Assembly: GCA_031552235.1 (NCBI GenBank)
Contig: JAVBMR010000005.1
Coordinates: 1 to 64,000, forward strand
DNA: 64,000 bases
DNA from: WRDF01 sp031552235
GTDB lineage: Bacteria > Bacteroidota > Bacteroidia > Bacteroidales > Rikenellaceae
Direction of reading: 5' to 3'
A program made the position numbers and the translations under genes. The notes under the pieces are model-generated. The model was not told the origin of the DNA, did not search any database, and saw nothing but the letters and a program-made list of their open reading frames with translations. This document shows positions 9,148 to 17,557 of this stretch, in pieces. The stretch's first letter is position 1; each line of letters opens with the position of its first letter.

Positions 9148-9585
9148 ATGAAAAAAATGTTTATTGTTTGCTGCGCATGTGCCGTCGGCCTGTTTTCTTC
9201 CTGCAACGACGATGACGACGCAACGATCCCTTTCTCCCAACTCCCTGAAAACGCACAGACTTTTTTAACCACTAATTTCCCCGCGGTACAGGTAACGAGG
9301 GTCGAGAAGGATTCGGATGGTTACGATGTGAGAATGGCCAATGGCTATGAAGTTGAATTTACCAAATCGGGCGAGTTCGACCATGTGGATTGCGGGCAGG
9401 ATCCTGTTCCGCAGTCTATCCTGGATCTGCTTCCGGCCCCGATAGCCGAATATGTCGACACAAACTATCCGGGTCAATATATTGAGGAAATCAACAAGGA
9501 GAATTTCGGATATGAGATCGATTTATCCGGCGGCACGGAACTGGAGTTCGATACGACAGGAAATTTCCTGCGCGTAGATAACTGA
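9148..9585 (+). CDS. PepSY-like (DUF2874-type) lipoprotein
   Basis: A 145-residue protein with a lipoprotein signal (hydrophobic stretch then F-S-S-C, Cys19) followed by a DDDD linker. Two repeats follow: LPENAQTFLTTNFPAVQVTRVEKDSDGYDVRM and LPAPIAEYVDTNYPGQYIEEINKENFGYEIDL, each ending in an ELEF/YEVEF-type strand. This is the pattern of the beta-lactamase-inhibitor-like PepSY_like family common in Bacteroidetes. Predicted location is the periplasm-facing membrane surface or cell surface. Its function is unknown. Monocistronic, with a terminator 19 bases downstream. Confidence 0.8.
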   Translation: MKKMFIVCCACAVGLFSSCNDDDDATIPFSQLPENAQTFLTTNFPAVQVTRVEKDSDGYDVRMANGYEVEFTKSGEFDHVDCGQDPVPQSILDLLPAPIAEYVDTNYPGQYIEEINKENFGYEIDLSGGTELEFDTTGNFLRVDN

Positions 9586-9603
9586 TCTTATCTAAACGAA
9601 ATT

Positions 9604-9642
9604 AAAAATCCACCTGAATCATTATAACTCAGGTGGATTTTT
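9604..9642. terminator. Bidirectional terminator
   Basis: The 14-base perfect stem AAAAATCCACCTGA / TCAGGTGGATTTTT with an 11-base loop sits between the convergent lipoprotein gene and the peptidase M49 gene. The A-run and T-run on either side allow it to work for both strands. Confidence 0.85.
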
Positions 9643-9659
9643 TATATTGGGCGGCAGCC

Positions 9660-11609
9660 TCAATTCCTGGTCGGCAGGAACGAATAGTCGCGCGAGTACT
9701 CAAGCATCTGGCCGGTATAGTCGGCAGTGTATGATATTTTCACATCGACCACCCTGCCGCCTTCGGTTACGAGGTCGTATCGCGGGTTGACGAAACCGCT
9801 GTACGGGGCGATGTCAAGTTTTGTGTACCTCTCGATCACTTCGGCATGCAGTTTTTGGTCGACTTTGATACCGTACGTTTCGACTAGGGCTTTGCCCGCT
9901 TCGTAGTCGCCCTCCGATTTGATCCTCTGCACCTCGCGCAGAAGCTTGCCGAACAGCGTGCGGAGTTTATCGAAATCGTTCACAACGACATACGTCTTTC
10001 CGCCCATGATCCTCATTTCCACGATGTTGTCGGCCTTGCCCTGCTCGAAACACCAGCTTGAAATGAGCTTGCGGTTGCGCATGTGCGCCTGTTCCACGTC
10101 CTTGCCCAGTTGGACACGGGCGAGCTGGGTCATCATGCCGTTCATCAGGTATTTAGAGTACTCCGCCCATGCAGCGTCGAGCGAGGGGATAAGCCCGAGT
10201 TCCACCATCTTGGGGTCGGCGATGTAGTATAGAGCGAAAAGGTCGGCGCGGGTTTCTTCGAGCACCGAGCCATAGTTTTTCAGCTCGTCGCCCTTGGTCC
10301 CCGGCGCCAGTTGTCCCGAGCCATGTCCGAGGCATTCGTGCAGGTCGGTGTGCAGGTTGTCGGCGAGCGACCCGTAACGGTCCATGCGCCCGCGGTCCTC
10401 CGGCCGCAGCACGAACTCCTCGCGGAAACCGTCGCCCTTGGCGGCAGCCTCGTAGGCGTCGGTGATGTTCTCGATGGTCACGGACTTGGAGCCGTACTCT
10501 TTCCTGATCCAGTCCGAATTGGGCAGGTTGATGCCGATCGGGGTGGCGGGGTAGCAGTCGCCTGCGAGGATGGCCGCCGTGATGACCTTGGCCGAGACGC
10601 CCCTGACCTGCGGCTTTTTGTATTTGTTGTCCACGGGCGAGTGGTCCTCGAACCATTGGGCGTTGCCGCTGATTATGCTCGTGCGCTTGGTGGCCTGCTC
10701 GTTGCGGAAGTTCACGAGCGACTCCCACGAGGCCTTGTAGCCGAGCGGATCGCCGTAGACCTCGATGAAGCCGTTCACGAAATCCACGCGCGAAGCAGTG
10801 TCCTGCGTCCATGCGATGCTGTACTCGTCGAACTCTCGCAGGTCGCCCGTGCGGTAATACGATATCAACTTTTCTATGATCGCTTTCTGGGTGGGGTTGG
10901 CGACGCCCGCCGCTTTTTCGAGCCAGCCGACGATCTTTTCCAGTGCCCCGGAGTACATGCCGCCTATGCGCCATGTCTTTTCTTTCAAGCCCTCGGCCGT
11001 CTTTATCAGCTTGTTGTTCAGTCCGTAAGACGCGGGTTCCGCCTCATTCCCCTCGGCGGCCATCGCGCCGTAGAACGCTTCGGCCTCGGCCTGCGTGACG
11101 CCCTCGTAATAGTTCATGCCCGAGGTTGTCAGCATATCGTCGCCCTCGGCCTGGTTCACACGCTTGGGCATGAATGTTTTGTCGAAAATTATACGCATTA
11201 CGTCGGCGATAAGTTCTGCCTGTGTGCCGTAGCCGTCCGGAAATTTCTCCGCCGGGACGCTACCGACAAGGGACTCGAAATAGCCTTGCTGGAACTCCGG
11301 CGTGAATTTGTCGTTCGAGTAGTGGTGGTGTACCCCGTTGGCGAACCATACCTTCTTGAGGTATTTCACGAACGCCTGCCATTCTGTGCTTTGGCGATCG
11401 GCTTCGGCATATTCATAAACGGCTTCAAGCGTGCGGCGCACCGCGAGGTTATAGCGTCCGTTCTGGTCGTAGATCATGTCGCGTCCGCACAGGGCCGCCC
11501 GGTTGAGGTAATATATAAGCTGTTTTTCTTCCGGCGAGAGGGTTTCGAATCCCGGAACCTCGTACCTGAGGATCTTTATGTCGTCGAAACGGTCGATTAT
11601 CCACTTCAT
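9660..11609 (-). CDS. Dipeptidyl peptidase III-like metallopeptidase (M49)
   Basis: A 649-residue zinc peptidase. The M49 zinc motif HExxGH is present as HECLGH (424-429), and the second motif EExRAE is present as EETRAD (451-456). This pair is diagnostic of dipeptidyl-peptidase III, which removes N-terminal dipeptides from short peptides. There is no signal peptide, so it is probably cytoplasmic. Start ATG 11609 is chosen because the -7 box at 11706-11713 overlaps the next upstream in-frame ATG (11708). The Glu-to-Asp change in the second motif keeps the charge. It probably recycles peptides during amino-acid fermentation. Confidence 0.9.
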   Translation of the reverse strand: MKWIIDRFDDIKILRYEVPGFETLSPEEKQLIYYLNRAALCGRDMIYDQNGRYNLAVRRTLEAVYEYAEADRQSTEWQAFVKYLKKVWFANGVHHHYSNDKFTPEFQQGYFESLVGSVPAEKFPDGYGTQAELIADVMRIIFDKTFMPKRVNQAEGDDMLTTSGMNYYEGVTQAEAEAFYGAMAAEGNEAEPASYGLNNKLIKTAEGLKEKTWRIGGMYSGALEKIVGWLEKAAGVANPTQKAIIEKLISYYRTGDLREFDEYSIAWTQDTASRVDFVNGFIEVYGDPLGYKASWESLVNFRNEQATKRTSIISGNAQWFEDHSPVDNKYKKPQVRGVSAKVITAAILAGDCYPATPIGINLPNSDWIRKEYGSKSVTIENITDAYEAAAKGDGFREEFVLRPEDRGRMDRYGSLADNLHTDLHECLGHGSGQLAPGTKGDELKNYGSVLEETRADLFALYYIADPKMVELGLIPSLDAAWAEYSKYLMNGMMTQLARVQLGKDVEQAHMRNRKLISSWCFEQGKADNIVEMRIMGGKTYVVVNDFDKLRTLFGKLLREVQRIKSEGDYEAGKALVETYGIKVDQKLHAEVIERYTKLDIAPYSGFVNPRYDLVTEGGRVVDVKISYTADYTGQMLEYSRDYSFLPTRN

Positions 11610-11705
11610 ATAGTCTTTGTTTTTGTATCGCGTATGCGGCGCGAAACCCGCGTTAATGCTGTTTGCATAACATTTATCGTTCCAAACCCGTTTTGAGGAG
11701 ATAGG

Positions 11706-11713
11706 CAAAGGTA
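11706..11713 (-). promoter_or_regulatory. -7 box for the M49 peptidase gene
   Basis: Reading the minus strand gives TACCTTTG (TAnnTTTG). The implied leader to ATG 11609 is about 90 bases. Confidence 0.5.
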
Positions 11714-11733
11714 GACTTTTCGGGTGAAATACA

Positions 11734-11895
11734 AGAAACGGTTTAAAATTATTAATCTCGTTCTTTCCTGCTCATTGCCGCGCTTTTTTGCCATGAAATT
11801 TGTTAAATAGTTTCCGTTATTCGCCTCATTTCATGGCAAAAAATCATCGGCAAGCAGCCGCGAAACAACTTCGTTAACAAATTTAAACAGTTTCT
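11734..11895. repeat. MITE-like inverted-repeat element 2
   Basis: The left end AGAAACGGTTTAAAATTATTAATC (11734-11757) is matched by the reverse complement of 11872-11895 (AGAAACTGTTTAAATTTG...). A nested perfect 16-base pair, TTTTTTGCCATGAAAT (11785-11800) with 11828-11843, makes the whole element fold into one long hairpin. Non-coding, about 160 bp, lying between the divergent M49 and panC genes. Related in termini to elements at 2185 and 52068. Confidence 0.55.
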
Positions 11896-11918
11896 AAGGT
11901 TATTTCTATTCTAATTTC

Positions 11919-11926
11919 TAACTTTG
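11919..11926 (+). promoter_or_regulatory. -7 box for panCD
   Basis: TAACTTTG, an exact -7 consensus match, 40 bases before ATG 11966. It lies 24 bases after inverted-repeat element 2, so the -33 region is within or at the edge of the element. Confidence 0.5.
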
Positions 11927-11965
11927 CCGGGCGTAACGGCAAAAGCTATCAAGCAAACGAGTGAG

Positions 11966-12802
11966 ATGAAAACGGCAAGGACCCGTGCAGAATTGGATGT
12001 GTGCCTCGATGGGGTAAATCGCGGCCGGGTGGGGTTCGTGCCGACCATGGGCGCACTGCACGCCGGGCATCTGTCGCTCGTGGAGAGGGCGAAGAAGGAG
12101 TGCGGAACGGTTGTTGTAAGCGTGTTCGTGAACCCCACGCAGTTCAACGATCCCAAAGACCTCGAAAGCTATCCGCGCAATGAAACACAGGATCTTACGT
12201 TATTAAATAATGCCGGAGCCGATATTGTTTTCCTGCCGGGCGTGAATGAGATATATCCGGAACCGGATACGAGGGTGTTCGGGTTCGGCGAATTGGACAA
12301 AGTGATGGAGGGGGCGACGAGGCCGGGGCATTTCAACGGCGTGGCACAGGTGGTCAGCAAACTCTTTGCAATGGTAAGGCCGGCGAAGGCATACTTCGGC
12401 GAGAAGGACTTCCAGCAGATCGCGATAGTCAGGGCGATGTGCGAAGGGCTGGACGAAAGCCCCGAGATAGTGGCCTGCCCAACGGTCAGGGAAGCGGACG
12501 GCTTGGCGATGAGTTCGCGCAACGCGCTTCTGACGCCGCAACACAGGGCCGCCGCGCCGAAAATATACAAGGCGATGGCCGTGGCGAAAGCGAAGATGGG
12601 CGAGATGACGCCCGCCGAAGCGGAGAAATTCGTAACAGAAGAAATTAATTCCGACCCGTTGTTGGAAGTGATATATTTCAAAATAGTCGACGCGCTCACT
12701 TTGAGGCAGGTTGATAATTGGAAAGATAGTGGGGCGATACAGGGCTGTGCGGCTGTCCGTGCGGGCGGGGTACGGCTCATCGACAATATACGTTTCGTAT
12801 GA
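11966..12802 (+). CDS. panC: Pantothenate synthetase
   Basis: A 278-residue pantoate-beta-alanine ligase (ATP to AMP) of the vitamin B5/CoA pathway. It has the nucleotidyltransferase HIGH-type motif as PTMGALHAGHLSL, the pantoate-binding GEKDFQQ block, and the SSRNALL segment that serves as the KMSKS equivalent. The ATG at 11966 matches the family start (KTARTRAEL); a start at 11924 would fall in the -7 box. The stop overlaps the panD start by four bases (ATGA), so the two products of the same pathway are translationally coupled. Confidence 0.96.
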   Translation: MKTARTRAELDVCLDGVNRGRVGFVPTMGALHAGHLSLVERAKKECGTVVVSVFVNPTQFNDPKDLESYPRNETQDLTLLNNAGADIVFLPGVNEIYPEPDTRVFGFGELDKVMEGATRPGHFNGVAQVVSKLFAMVRPAKAYFGEKDFQQIAIVRAMCEGLDESPEIVACPTVREADGLAMSSRNALLTPQHRAAAPKIYKAMAVAKAKMGEMTPAEAEKFVTEEINSDPLLEVIYFKIVDALTLRQVDNWKDSGAIQGCAAVRAGGVRLIDNIRFV

Positions 12803-13158
12803 AAATGGAAATTGAAGTACTGAAGTCGAAGATTCACAGGGTGTCGGTCACGCAGGCCGACCTGAACTATGTCGGCAGTATCACTATCGACGAAGACCTG
12901 ATGGATGCGGTCAACATGATCGCCGGAGAAAAAGTGTCGGTCGTGAACGCCAACAATGGCGAACGGCTCGATACCTACATCATCAAGGGAGAACGCGGCA
13001 GCGGCTGCGTATGCCTGAACGGCCCGGCCGCACGCCGCGCACAGGTAGGCGACGTGGTCATCGTCATCTCTTACTGCCGAATGGATTTCGAACAGGCAAA
13101 AGCGTTCGAACCCTGGGTCGTTTTCCCGGACACCAAGACCAATAAGCTTGTGAAATAA
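12799..13158 (+). CDS. panD: Aspartate 1-decarboxylase proenzyme
   Basis: A 119-residue pyruvoyl-dependent enzyme making beta-alanine, the second substrate of PanC. The self-cleavage site Gly-Ser is at 26-27 in NYVGSITID, so Ser27 becomes the pyruvoyl group. The conserved LDTYIIKGERGSG and GPAARRAQVGD blocks are present. Full family length. ATG 12799 overlaps the panC stop; ATG 12805 (MEIEVLKSKIHR) fits the usual N-terminus equally well. Confidence 0.96.
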   Translation: MKMEIEVLKSKIHRVSVTQADLNYVGSITIDEDLMDAVNMIAGEKVSVVNANNGERLDTYIIKGERGSGCVCLNGPAARRAQVGDVVIVISYCRMDFEQAKAFEPWVVFPDTKTNKLVK

Positions 13159-13204
13159 ACGGTATACGTCCTAAGGAAGTGCTGTAAGGAATGCAAGGTG
13201 CGCG

Positions 13205-13252
13205 ATGAAAAATTTGAGGCGACGGAAAACTCCGTCGCCTCAAATTTTTCAT
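13205..13252. terminator. Long palindromic terminator after panCD
   Basis: A perfect 22-base inverted repeat (13205-13226 with 13231-13252) around an AAAC loop, GC-rich in the middle and flanked by A-run and T-run. It is unusually long and perfect for a terminator. Confidence 0.8.
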
Positions 13253-13361
13253 GACAATCCCCGAAGATTATCGCCCTCATTGTAAAGTATTAGTCGAAAA
13301 ATTTCTACATTTACAGTTACGTCCCGCAGGGGGCGTATTGTATAACCTAAAAAACCAATAT

Positions 13362-14648
13362 ATGAAACTTTTCAGACGTATATCGATGATCGCGGCTCTG
13401 GCCGTGGTCGTTTTTGCTTCGCAGGCTGCCGCGCAGAACAATAATTTTGTGCAGGTGGATGTCGCGCCCGAACACGCCGACTGGACATACGATAGCGGCG
13501 AACAGGTGAAGTTCAACGTGTCCGTGATGAGGCTGAACGTCCCGATGGACGGCGTGGAACTTACCTACGAGCTTTCGGAGGATATGCTGCCTTTCTACAA
13601 AAACGGCAAGGTTAAGATCAAGGACGGCAAGGGCGTGATAGATGCGGGTAAGTTCAATAAGCCCATATTTATACGCTGCTATGTCAAATTTAATCACGAA
13701 GGATATAATTACGACGGCATGGCGACAGCCGGGATCGATCCGGAAAAGATACAGCCGGTCACGACAAACCCGGCCGACTTCGATAAGTTCTGGGACGATG
13801 CCAAGGCCGAACTCGCGAGGGTGCAGATGAACCCAATAATGACGCTCATGCCCGAAAGGTGCAATTCCAAGGTCGATGTCTACCACGTAAGCATACAGAA
13901 TGTCGGCAATTCGCGCATTTACGGCATACTTTCGGTGCCGAAGAAACCCGGCAAATACCCGGCGCTGCTCAATGTTCCCGGAGCCGGCATACGTCCTTAC
14001 TGGGGCGACATAGGGGGCGCTGAAAGCGGATTCATTACATTTACGATAGGTATCCACGGCATTCCGGTAAATATGCCCCAGCAGGTTTACGACGACCTGA
14101 GCAGCGGAGCGCTAAATTGGTACATGTCGTCGAGACTCGATGAAAAGAACGCGTATTACTACCGCCGCGTTTACCTCGGATGTGTGCGCTCGGTGGATTT
14201 CCTCGCTTCGCTCGAACAATATGACGGCAAGAATATGATCGTGCGCGGCGGCAGCCAGGGCGGTGCGCTTTCCATCGTTACCGCCGGCCTCGACGACCGC
14301 ATCACGGCGCTCGCAGCCAACTATCCCGCCCTTTGCGACCTTGTAGGGTATATGTTCGGACGTGCAGGCGGATGGCCGCACCTTTTCCGTGACGGATATA
14401 TGGACACTAAAGAGCGTGTGGAAACCACGTATTATTATGATGTAGTGAACTTCGCGCGCCGTGTCAAGGCCCCCGGGTTCTACTCGTTCGGCTATAACGA
14501 TATGGTATGCCCGCCGACATCCATGTTCGCCGCGTACAACGTGATAACCGCACCGCACGAACTGTTCCTCGCGCCGCACACCGGCCACTGGACGACTAAC
14601 GAACAGAACGACAAATCGTGGAAGTGGGTACGTTCGCAGGTAAAATAG
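13362..14648 (+). CDS. Secreted acetyl esterase, AXE1 family
   Basis: A 428-residue protein with a Sec signal peptide (residues 1-24, cleaved near AAAQ). The N-terminal region (30-125) is beta-rich; the alpha/beta-hydrolase AXE1 (cephalosporin-C deacetylase / acetyl xylan esterase) domain follows. Nucleophile Ser298 lies in GGSQGG, with Asp380 in FGYNDMVCPP and His409 in HTGHW completing the triad. CAZy family CE7 is the nearest known group. It probably removes acetyl groups from plant or mucin glycans in the periplasm. The start ATG 13362 leaves a signal peptide at the exact N-terminus. Followed by a terminator. Confidence 0.9.
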   Translation: MKLFRRISMIAALAVVVFASQAAAQNNNFVQVDVAPEHADWTYDSGEQVKFNVSVMRLNVPMDGVELTYELSEDMLPFYKNGKVKIKDGKGVIDAGKFNKPIFIRCYVKFNHEGYNYDGMATAGIDPEKIQPVTTNPADFDKFWDDAKAELARVQMNPIMTLMPERCNSKVDVYHVSIQNVGNSRIYGILSVPKKPGKYPALLNVPGAGIRPYWGDIGGAESGFITFTIGIHGIPVNMPQQVYDDLSSGALNWYMSSRLDEKNAYYYRRVYLGCVRSVDFLASLEQYDGKNMIVRGGSQGGALSIVTAGLDDRITALAANYPALCDLVGYMFGRAGGWPHLFRDGYMDTKERVETTYYYDVVNFARRVKAPGFYSFGYNDMVCPPTSMFAAYNVITAPHELFLAPHTGHWTTNEQNDKSWKWVRSQVK

Positions 14649-14730
14649 TGCCTGCCGGCATACGGATATAGCGCGAGTGTTAACGTGCACCGGAACGTTC
14701 CGGTGTGAAATATAATATAACTGCACAAAC

Positions 14731-14762
14731 AAAAAGGACGAAGCAGAAGCTTCGTCCTTTTT
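14731..14762 (+). terminator. Terminator after the AXE1 esterase
   Basis: 14-base perfect stem AAAAAGGACGAAGC with loop AGAA and a T-run, about 80 bases after the stop codon. It may also serve the minus-strand gene that ends at 14809. Confidence 0.85.
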
Positions 14763-14808
14763 GTTATTTATAAGGTTTGCGGTTTTATTTTAGTGTTTAT
14801 TTCTTTTT

Positions 14809-15087
14809 TCATGGTTTTTCATTGTCGTCTTTCGCTTGCTTCACCGGACAGTTGATTTCCTTTAAACCGAAATACTCTTTCCATCCGCTTCCGTCTAACT
14901 TTTGGACATAAATACCATCGCCGCCTTCGCCTTCCCAACAATCATAATGATAGACTGCAAATTTCCATTTTACTAAAAGGTACTCACAACAAAATTTCCC
15001 CGTATCTATTTTGGTAAAGTATACTGCAATAATTATCGCAGTAATAATTCCCCCGAATAATATGCCTGCTTGTTTGCGTCTGTTCAC
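14809..15087 (-). CDS. Small membrane-anchored hypothetical protein
   Basis: A 92-residue protein with one N-terminal membrane segment (about residues 8-24, GILFGGIITAIIIAVYF) and a C-terminal soluble part with a WEGEGGDGIYV segment. Not recognised. The sequence is more AT-rich than its neighbours. It is convergent with the AXE1 gene and downstream of the nitroreductase gene on the same strand. The ORF could be real, but there is no family support. Confidence 0.5.
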   Translation of the reverse strand: MNRRKQAGILFGGIITAIIIAVYFTKIDTGKFCCEYLLVKWKFAVYHYDCWEGEGGDGIYVQKLDGSGWKEYFGLKEINCPVKQAKDDNEKP

Positions 15088-15215
15088 AATTGATAGTCTA
15101 TTTATTTACTGCTAAATGTCTCCACGGCCTGAGATACGGAGCGGCGGCAGGCCGAAAAGACAGCGCATACCCCCCCCTAAAGGGGTAGTCCCGTTATTTT
15201 TTGTTTGACTGCCGG

Positions 15216-15746
15216 TTACTGAATCTCGATCACCTTGTCGGAATCGTCCTGCGGGGCGCGCGGATGCGGCTCCGAGGCTGGGTATCCTAAGGCCACCACA
15301 CAGAGTATGCGGTAGGGGGCGAGCGACGGGATCTCGTGGCGGAGATAATCCTCTGCGGTCTTGCCTTCCGGCTCGTCGCTGGAGTATGGGCGGCCGTTCA
15401 CATGCACCCAGCACGTTCCGAGGCCGAGCTCTTCGGCCGCGAACTGCAATATGGTGGCCGAGATGGCGCAGTTCTCGCGCCACAGGTCGGTTACGGAATC
15501 GTCGCCCATGATGAAAAACACCAGCGGCGCGTCCTTCACGAATGCCGAACCGGTGGTGCGCATGGCCGCTACTTTCGCCAATACCAGCTTGTCGTCGCTC
15601 ACGGCGATGCGCGTCGAGCGCGTGTTCTTCGACGACGGCGCGGTCAGGGTGGTCTGTATGAGCGAGTCTATGACCTTCCGGCTTATCTTCTCGGGTGTGA
15701 ATTTTCGGGTGCTGCGGCGCCTGGCCGCGAGTTCGCTGAATTTCAT
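15216..15746 (-). CDS. Nitroreductase-family FMN oxidoreductase
   Basis: A 176-residue protein starting FSELAARRRSTRKFTPEKI, the FMN-binding RRSxRxF signature of nitroreductases. It continues with APSSKNTRSTRIAV and the GLGTCWVHVNGRP active-site region. The family reduces nitro groups, quinones or flavins with NAD(P)H; the natural substrate here is unknown. Single-gene unit with its own -7 box. Confidence 0.88.
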   Translation of the reverse strand: MKFSELAARRRSTRKFTPEKISRKVIDSLIQTTLTAPSSKNTRSTRIAVSDDKLVLAKVAAMRTTGSAFVKDAPLVFFIMGDDSVTDLWRENCAISATILQFAAEELGLGTCWVHVNGRPYSSDEPEGKTAEDYLRHEIPSLAPYRILCVVALGYPASEPHPRAPQDDSDKVIEIQ

Positions 15747-15763
15747 AATGATAGGTTTCTCCG

Positions 15764-15771
15764 CAAATTTA
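15764..15771 (-). promoter_or_regulatory. -7 box for the nitroreductase gene
   Basis: The minus strand reads TAAATTTG, 18 bases before the ATG at 15746. The same spacer also holds the promoter of the divergent HAD gene (TACCTTTA at 15784-15791). Confidence 0.5.
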
Positions 15772-15816
15772 GCAAAAAATGATTACCTTTAGCGTGTTTA
15801 TTATATCTTCTTTCAG

Positions 15817-16665
15817 ATGGACAAAAACCTTACCGTAGCGCTTATATACGATTTCGACGGGACGCTCGCGCCTGGCAACATGCAGGAGTACGATTTTATT
15901 CCGGCTGTCGGCAAGAGCAACAGGGATTTCTGGCACGAGAGCGAGAAACTGGCTATCGAACAGGATGCCGACCCCATTCTGGCCTATATGTACAAAATGA
16001 TACACGAGGCCCGCAACGGGATGTTGTCGCTGAGGCGCGAGGCGTTCGCGGCATCCGGTGCCAAGGTCGAACTCTATGAAGGGGTCAGGGAGTGGTTCGG
16101 CCGCATAAACGCCTACGGCGCGGCGAAGGGACTCAAGATAGAACACTATATAAACTCGTCCGGACTGAAAGAGATGATAGAGGGTTCGCCTATTGCCGGA
16201 GAGTTCAAGAAGATATATGCCTGTTCGTTCCTCTACGATGTGGACGGCATCGCCTACTGGCCTGCCGTGGCGGTCAACTATACCAACAAGACGCAGTTTA
16301 TTTTCAAAATAAACAAGGGCATAGACACGGTCTACGACAGCAAGGAGGTAAACCGCTTCGTCCCCGAGGACCAGCGCCCGGTGCAGTTCCGCCACATGAT
16401 ATACTTCGGCGACGGGACGACCGACGTACCCTGCATGCGCCTGGTCAAGGCGCAGGGAGGCCATTCTGTTGCGGTCTACACACCTGGCTCGGCAAAGAAA
16501 AGGGCGGTCTCCGAAAAACTCGTCAAGGACAACAGGGCCAGCTACTTCTGCCCGGCGGATTATTCTGAAGGGCGCGAAATAGACACACTCGTGAAGACCA
16601 TAATCGACAAGATCGAGGCCGACTATCAGCTCGAACAGCTCCGCCCGGATAAGCAAGGGAAGTAG
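15817..16665 (+). CDS. HAD-superfamily phosphatase
   Basis: A 282-residue hydrolase. HAD motif I is DFDGT (12-16), with Asp12 as nucleophile and Asp14 as acid/base, and the Mg-binding motif IV is FGDGTTDVPCM. The long cap between the motifs resembles phosphoserine-phosphatase-like HADs (PF12710 type). No signal peptide. The substrate cannot be inferred. It precedes rdgB by 31 bases, and the two could be co-transcribed. Confidence 0.88.
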   Translation: MDKNLTVALIYDFDGTLAPGNMQEYDFIPAVGKSNRDFWHESEKLAIEQDADPILAYMYKMIHEARNGMLSLRREAFAASGAKVELYEGVREWFGRINAYGAAKGLKIEHYINSSGLKEMIEGSPIAGEFKKIYACSFLYDVDGIAYWPAVAVNYTNKTQFIFKINKGIDTVYDSKEVNRFVPEDQRPVQFRHMIYFGDGTTDVPCMRLVKAQGGHSVAVYTPGSAKKRAVSEKLVKDNRASYFCPADYSEGREIDTLVKTIIDKIEADYQLEQLRPDKQGK

Positions 16666-16696
16666 GCTGTTTCTTTATATTAAACGATCAGGAATA

Positions 16697-17290
16697 ATGA
16701 AGATAATATTCGCGACCAATAACGCCCATAAATTACAGGAGGTAAACCAAATACTCGGCCTGTCGTTCGAGCTGGCCACGCCCAGCGGCTGCGGAATAAC
16801 GGAGGATATCCCAGAAGAACAGCCCACCCTCGAAGGCAACGCGCTGCAAAAGGCGAGGTACATCCACGAACGCACAGGGTTGGACTGTTTCGCCGACGAC
16901 ACGGGCCTTGAGGTCGCCGCGCTCGGGGGCGAGCCGGGGGTGCGCTCGGCACGCTATGCTACGGAAGGCCATGACCATGAAGCAAACATGAAACTGTTGC
17001 TGAAAAACCTCGAAGGGGTTGCCGACCGTTCGGCACGCTTTCGAACGGTGATAGCGCTGATATTTAAAGGCGAGGAATACCTATTCGACGGCGAGGTGCG
17101 CGGGCATATCTCGACTGGCCGGTCGGGGACGGGCGGCTTCGGCTACGACCCGGTGTTTGTCCCCGACGGTTATGGCGTTTCGTTCGCCGAGATGCCCGCC
17201 GAAGAGAAGAACAACATCTCCCACAGGGGCAGGGCGGTGGCGAAACTTGCCGAATTCCTGAAGTCGGCCGCTGCTAATGTTGGCGAATAA
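16697..17290 (+). CDS. rdgB: XTP/dITP diphosphatase (non-canonical purine NTP pyrophosphatase)
   Basis: A 197-residue Ham1/RdgB house-cleaning enzyme that hydrolyses dITP, XTP and similar deaminated purine nucleotides to monophosphates. Recognised by the N-terminal FATNNAHKLQEV, the FADDTGLEV catalytic block, GYDPVFVPDG, and the C-terminal SHRGRAVAKL. Full length. Confidence 0.96.
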   Translation: MKIIFATNNAHKLQEVNQILGLSFELATPSGCGITEDIPEEQPTLEGNALQKARYIHERTGLDCFADDTGLEVAALGGEPGVRSARYATEGHDHEANMKLLLKNLEGVADRSARFRTVIALIFKGEEYLFDGEVRGHISTGRSGTGGFGYDPVFVPDGYGVSFAEMPAEEKNNISHRGRAVAKLAEFLKSAAANVGE

Positions 17291-17557
17291 GCAAAACGAA
17301 TATTCCGAAGCCGGTGGGGGATGCGTAGCAGTCCTCCGCGTGGCGAGGAAAGTTAATTGCACTTCGTTTGTTTGCCGGATTCTGTCGTCGCTTGGAAAAG
17401 TTCAAACAAGTTTGACTTTTCGCTCGCTCCTAAGAATGTTCCTCCTTGCTGCTCGGTATAGCCTGCAAGCAGCCTTTGCCCTCGCTCGCTGCGTCGGCTC
17501 GGACTGCCGACATTACTTCGCAAGGTCGAAGATAGAATTAATGTAAAACGCCTTCCG

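Noticed and set aside
10311..11696. Long plus-strand frame opposite the M49 peptidase gene
   Set aside because: Shadow of the peptidase codons; no family resemblance and no promoter or start context.
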